The translations under genes were made by a program, and so were the position numbers. From contig CAJTUD010000061.1 of NCBI GenBank assembly GCA_910579725.1, forward strand, positions 5,231 to 16,788: a stretch of 11,558 nt of DNA. The letters are read 5' to 3'. Positions 10,820 through 11,558 of the stretch are shown here, piece by piece. Position 1 is the stretch's first letter. The number at the start of each line of letters is the position of its first letter. Source of the DNA: an uncultured Oscillospiraceae bacterium. GTDB lineage: Bacteria > Bacillota > Clostridia > Oscillospirales > Oscillospiraceae. Under the pieces are notes generated by a model. The model did no database searches and had not been told where the DNA came from. It was given only the letters and a program-made list of their open reading frames with translations.

Positions 10820-10826
10820 TTGGCAA
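10798..10826 (-). promoter_or_regulatory. Sigma-70/sigma-A type promoter of the serine recombinase
   Basis: On the minus strand, TTGCCA (10821-10826) is followed after exactly 17 bases by TATACT (10798-10803). Each hexamer differs from consensus by one base. Transcription would begin near 10791, giving a leader of about 44 bases before the recombinase ATG. The recombinase can therefore be expressed independently of the upstream small gene and replication-like gene. Confidence 0.7.
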
Positions 10827-10831
10827 CGATC

Positions 10832-10981
10832 TTATGCTGATTTAGGGGTTAAAATGTCATAAATCAGATTTATTTTCTCCCGACGGACGCTTTCGCTGAT
10901 TTTGTCAGGGATATGTACAGTTACTTTTATATCATCAACGCAAATGCGCTTGCTTTTTGCCTTTTTCTCGTTACTTTTCAT
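10832..10981 (-). CDS. Small 49-aa protein, possibly TnpW-like
   Basis: The ATG at 10981-10979 has a strong Shine-Dalgarno sequence eight bases upstream. The product is a lysine-rich start (MKSNEKKAKSKR) followed by ICVDDIKVTVHIPDKISES and a helix-like tail ending in LTPKSA. It resembles the small 'transposon-encoded protein TnpW' family, which has a basic N-terminus, a beta segment of the type Y-x-V-x-V-H-F, then a short amphipathic helix containing K-x-x-L-I. That match is by pattern only and the function of the family is unclear. The ATG lies 17 bases after the stop of the replication-like gene and 84 bases before the recombinase ATG. All three run on the same strand, so it may be co-transcribed with, or translationally coupled to, the gene before it. 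No membrane segment or metal-binding motif is visible. Confidence 0.65.
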   Translation of the reverse strand: MKSNEKKAKSKRICVDDIKVTVHIPDKISESVRREKINLIYDILTPKSA

Positions 10982-10987
10982 TCGTTT

Positions 10988-10996
10988 CCCCTCCTT
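10988..10996 (-). promoter_or_regulatory. Strong ribosome binding site of the 49-aa gene
   Basis: AAGGAGGGG on the minus strand, with the GGAGG core (10990-10994) eight bases before the ATG. It is the main reason to accept this very short frame as a real gene. Confidence 0.75.
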
Positions 10997-10998
10997 TT

Positions 10999-11502
10999 TC
11001 AAATTCTGTTGCCCTTAAAAAACGGATTTGCGATATATGTAATTCCGCATGGATTGCTCTCGAAATCGGTCTTAATCGTCAGCGGATTGACGTTCAAATC
11101 TTTCAACATAGTCAGATATTTCAAGACGGTATTGCGGGAAGCGTAGCCTTTCAGTGCGTCCATAGTGCCGCTTTGGATGACGGCAAGCATATCTGTCAGC
11201 CGCTTCTTGTGGCATGGGGTCAATCCGCTGGCCTGGATAATGTCAACGGCTCCGTCCATCGAATAGAAATCACCGGACAGAAAAACAGGCTCCGCTGTGG
11301 TCAGATATTCGGCCTCCATTTCCGGAGTGACCCAGTTTTCCCAGTCCCGGACTAATCCGTACTCCCGCTTCATATACTTAATCCGCGCCGCATGACACTG
11401 AACCTCCTGCCTGCACAGATTGATTTCCACCTCGCGGACAGGTAAGTCTTTCGCCATGCGTTCCAGGTCCTTACGGTAAAACTGGGCATGGCGTGACTTA
11501 CT
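10999..11502 (-). pseudogene. C-terminal part of a replication-initiation-like protein (possibly phage/plasmid II/X-type), 5' end lost
   Basis: An ATG at 11457 would give 152 aa, but it has only a poor ribosome binding site. The frame stays open upstream to a TGA at 11512-11514, encoding SRHAQFYRKDLER just before that methionine, which reads like continuing protein. The body has RCR-initiator-like features: VREVEINLCRQEVQ, matching the 'FE-V-x' strand near the end of the catalytic domain of II/X-type initiators, and a C-terminal helix-turn-helix-like ASRNTVLKYLTMLKDLNVNP, as in 'S-x-T-x-x-R-Y-x-x-x-L-x-x-L-G-I-x-P' tails. Full initiators are usually about 300-400 aa, so only the C-terminal half remains. 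Replication initiators of this kind are common in small mobilizable elements. The break coincides with a change to AT-rich sequence near 11,500. The family assignment is tentative; another Rep or DNA-binding family is possible. Confidence 0.5.
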
Positions 11503-11558
11503 AGGTAGTGTTCACATAAGTGGGATTGTGATATAATCAAAGAATGGAAATAAAGAAA
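11503..11558 (+). mobile_element. Probable terminus of an insertion sequence or other inserted element, running off the right edge
   Basis: The protein-like reading of the replication gene ends near 11,500 and the sequence changes to a low-GC stretch starting about GTAGTGTTCACATAAGTGGG. This resembles the outer end of an insertion sequence, with an inward-facing promoter and ATGGAAATAAAG near the edge as a possible early codon run. The transposase and the other end are outside the window, so the family cannot be named and the exact boundary is uncertain by several bases. Confidence 0.4.
11511..11537 (+). promoter_or_regulatory. Putative promoter reading rightward out of the window
   Basis: TTCACA (11511-11516) and a perfect TATAAT (11532-11537) are separated by 15 bases, slightly short of the 17-base optimum. 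It would drive whatever follows on the plus strand, presumably a transposase. The ATG at 11544-11546 is too close to the expected transcription start to have a normal leader, so the true start is probably further right. Confidence 0.45.

Noticed and set aside
10836..10867. CTGATTT/AAATCAG inverted repeat at the end of the 49-aa gene as a terminator
   Set aside because: The 7-bp AT-rich arms have a 17-base loop, lie largely within the coding frame and lack a following T-run, so this is a poor terminator and possibly chance.
10913..11355. Plus-strand open frames at 10913-11146 and 10957-11355
   Set aside because: They are antisense to the replication-like gene and the 49-aa gene, which have better start signals and protein character.
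1..11558. CRISPR array, tRNA or rRNA genes, defence or toxin-antitoxin modules
   Set aside because: No regularly spaced repeats, tRNA-like TTCGANTC signatures in context, rRNA sequence or recognisable defence or toxin gene pairs were seen.

Overview
The window looks like accessory DNA from a Clostridia-type Firmicute, probably a gut Lachnospiraceae or Ruminococcaceae relative. The reasons are the protein families, the strong AAGGAG(G)-type ribosome binding sites, the moderately high GC of the left part, and the layout of mobile elements nested inside one another. No core housekeeping gene or RNA gene was found.

Positions 1-9129 (+) hold most of one enormous gene, open at the left edge. It encodes the polyvalent 'SNF2-like helicase plus N6-adenine methyltransferase' protein carried by many Firmicute integrative conjugative elements. 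The N-terminal two thirds is a string of small repeated domains: four copies of a ~100-residue module, two beta-rich modules that each begin YR(E/A)GDTV, and two modules resembling MutS domain I. A methylase domain follows, then the first RecA-like lobe of a superfamily 2 helicase. The reading frame breaks at helicase motif III (ATGTPI), adds three foreign residues and stops. The second helicase lobe is missing from this side.

The break marks the left end of a second mobile element. After a 97-bp gap, a large serine recombinase gene (9227-10747, -) converges on the broken helicase. Upstream of it on the same strand are a near-consensus promoter, a perfect 12-bp inverted repeat around that promoter (a likely operator), a 49-codon gene possibly related to TnpW, and the C-terminal part of a replication-initiation-like protein. 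The simplest reading is that this recombinase integrated its own element into the conserved ATGTPI codons of the helicase gene.

The replication-like gene is itself cut off near 11,500. There the sequence changes to an AT-rich stretch with a good outward promoter (TTCACA-15-TATAAT), probably the end of an insertion sequence whose body lies beyond the window. The window would then show three levels of nesting: conjugative element, then serine-recombinase element, then insertion sequence. The recombinase and the small gene look intact. The helicase and the replication gene both look broken.
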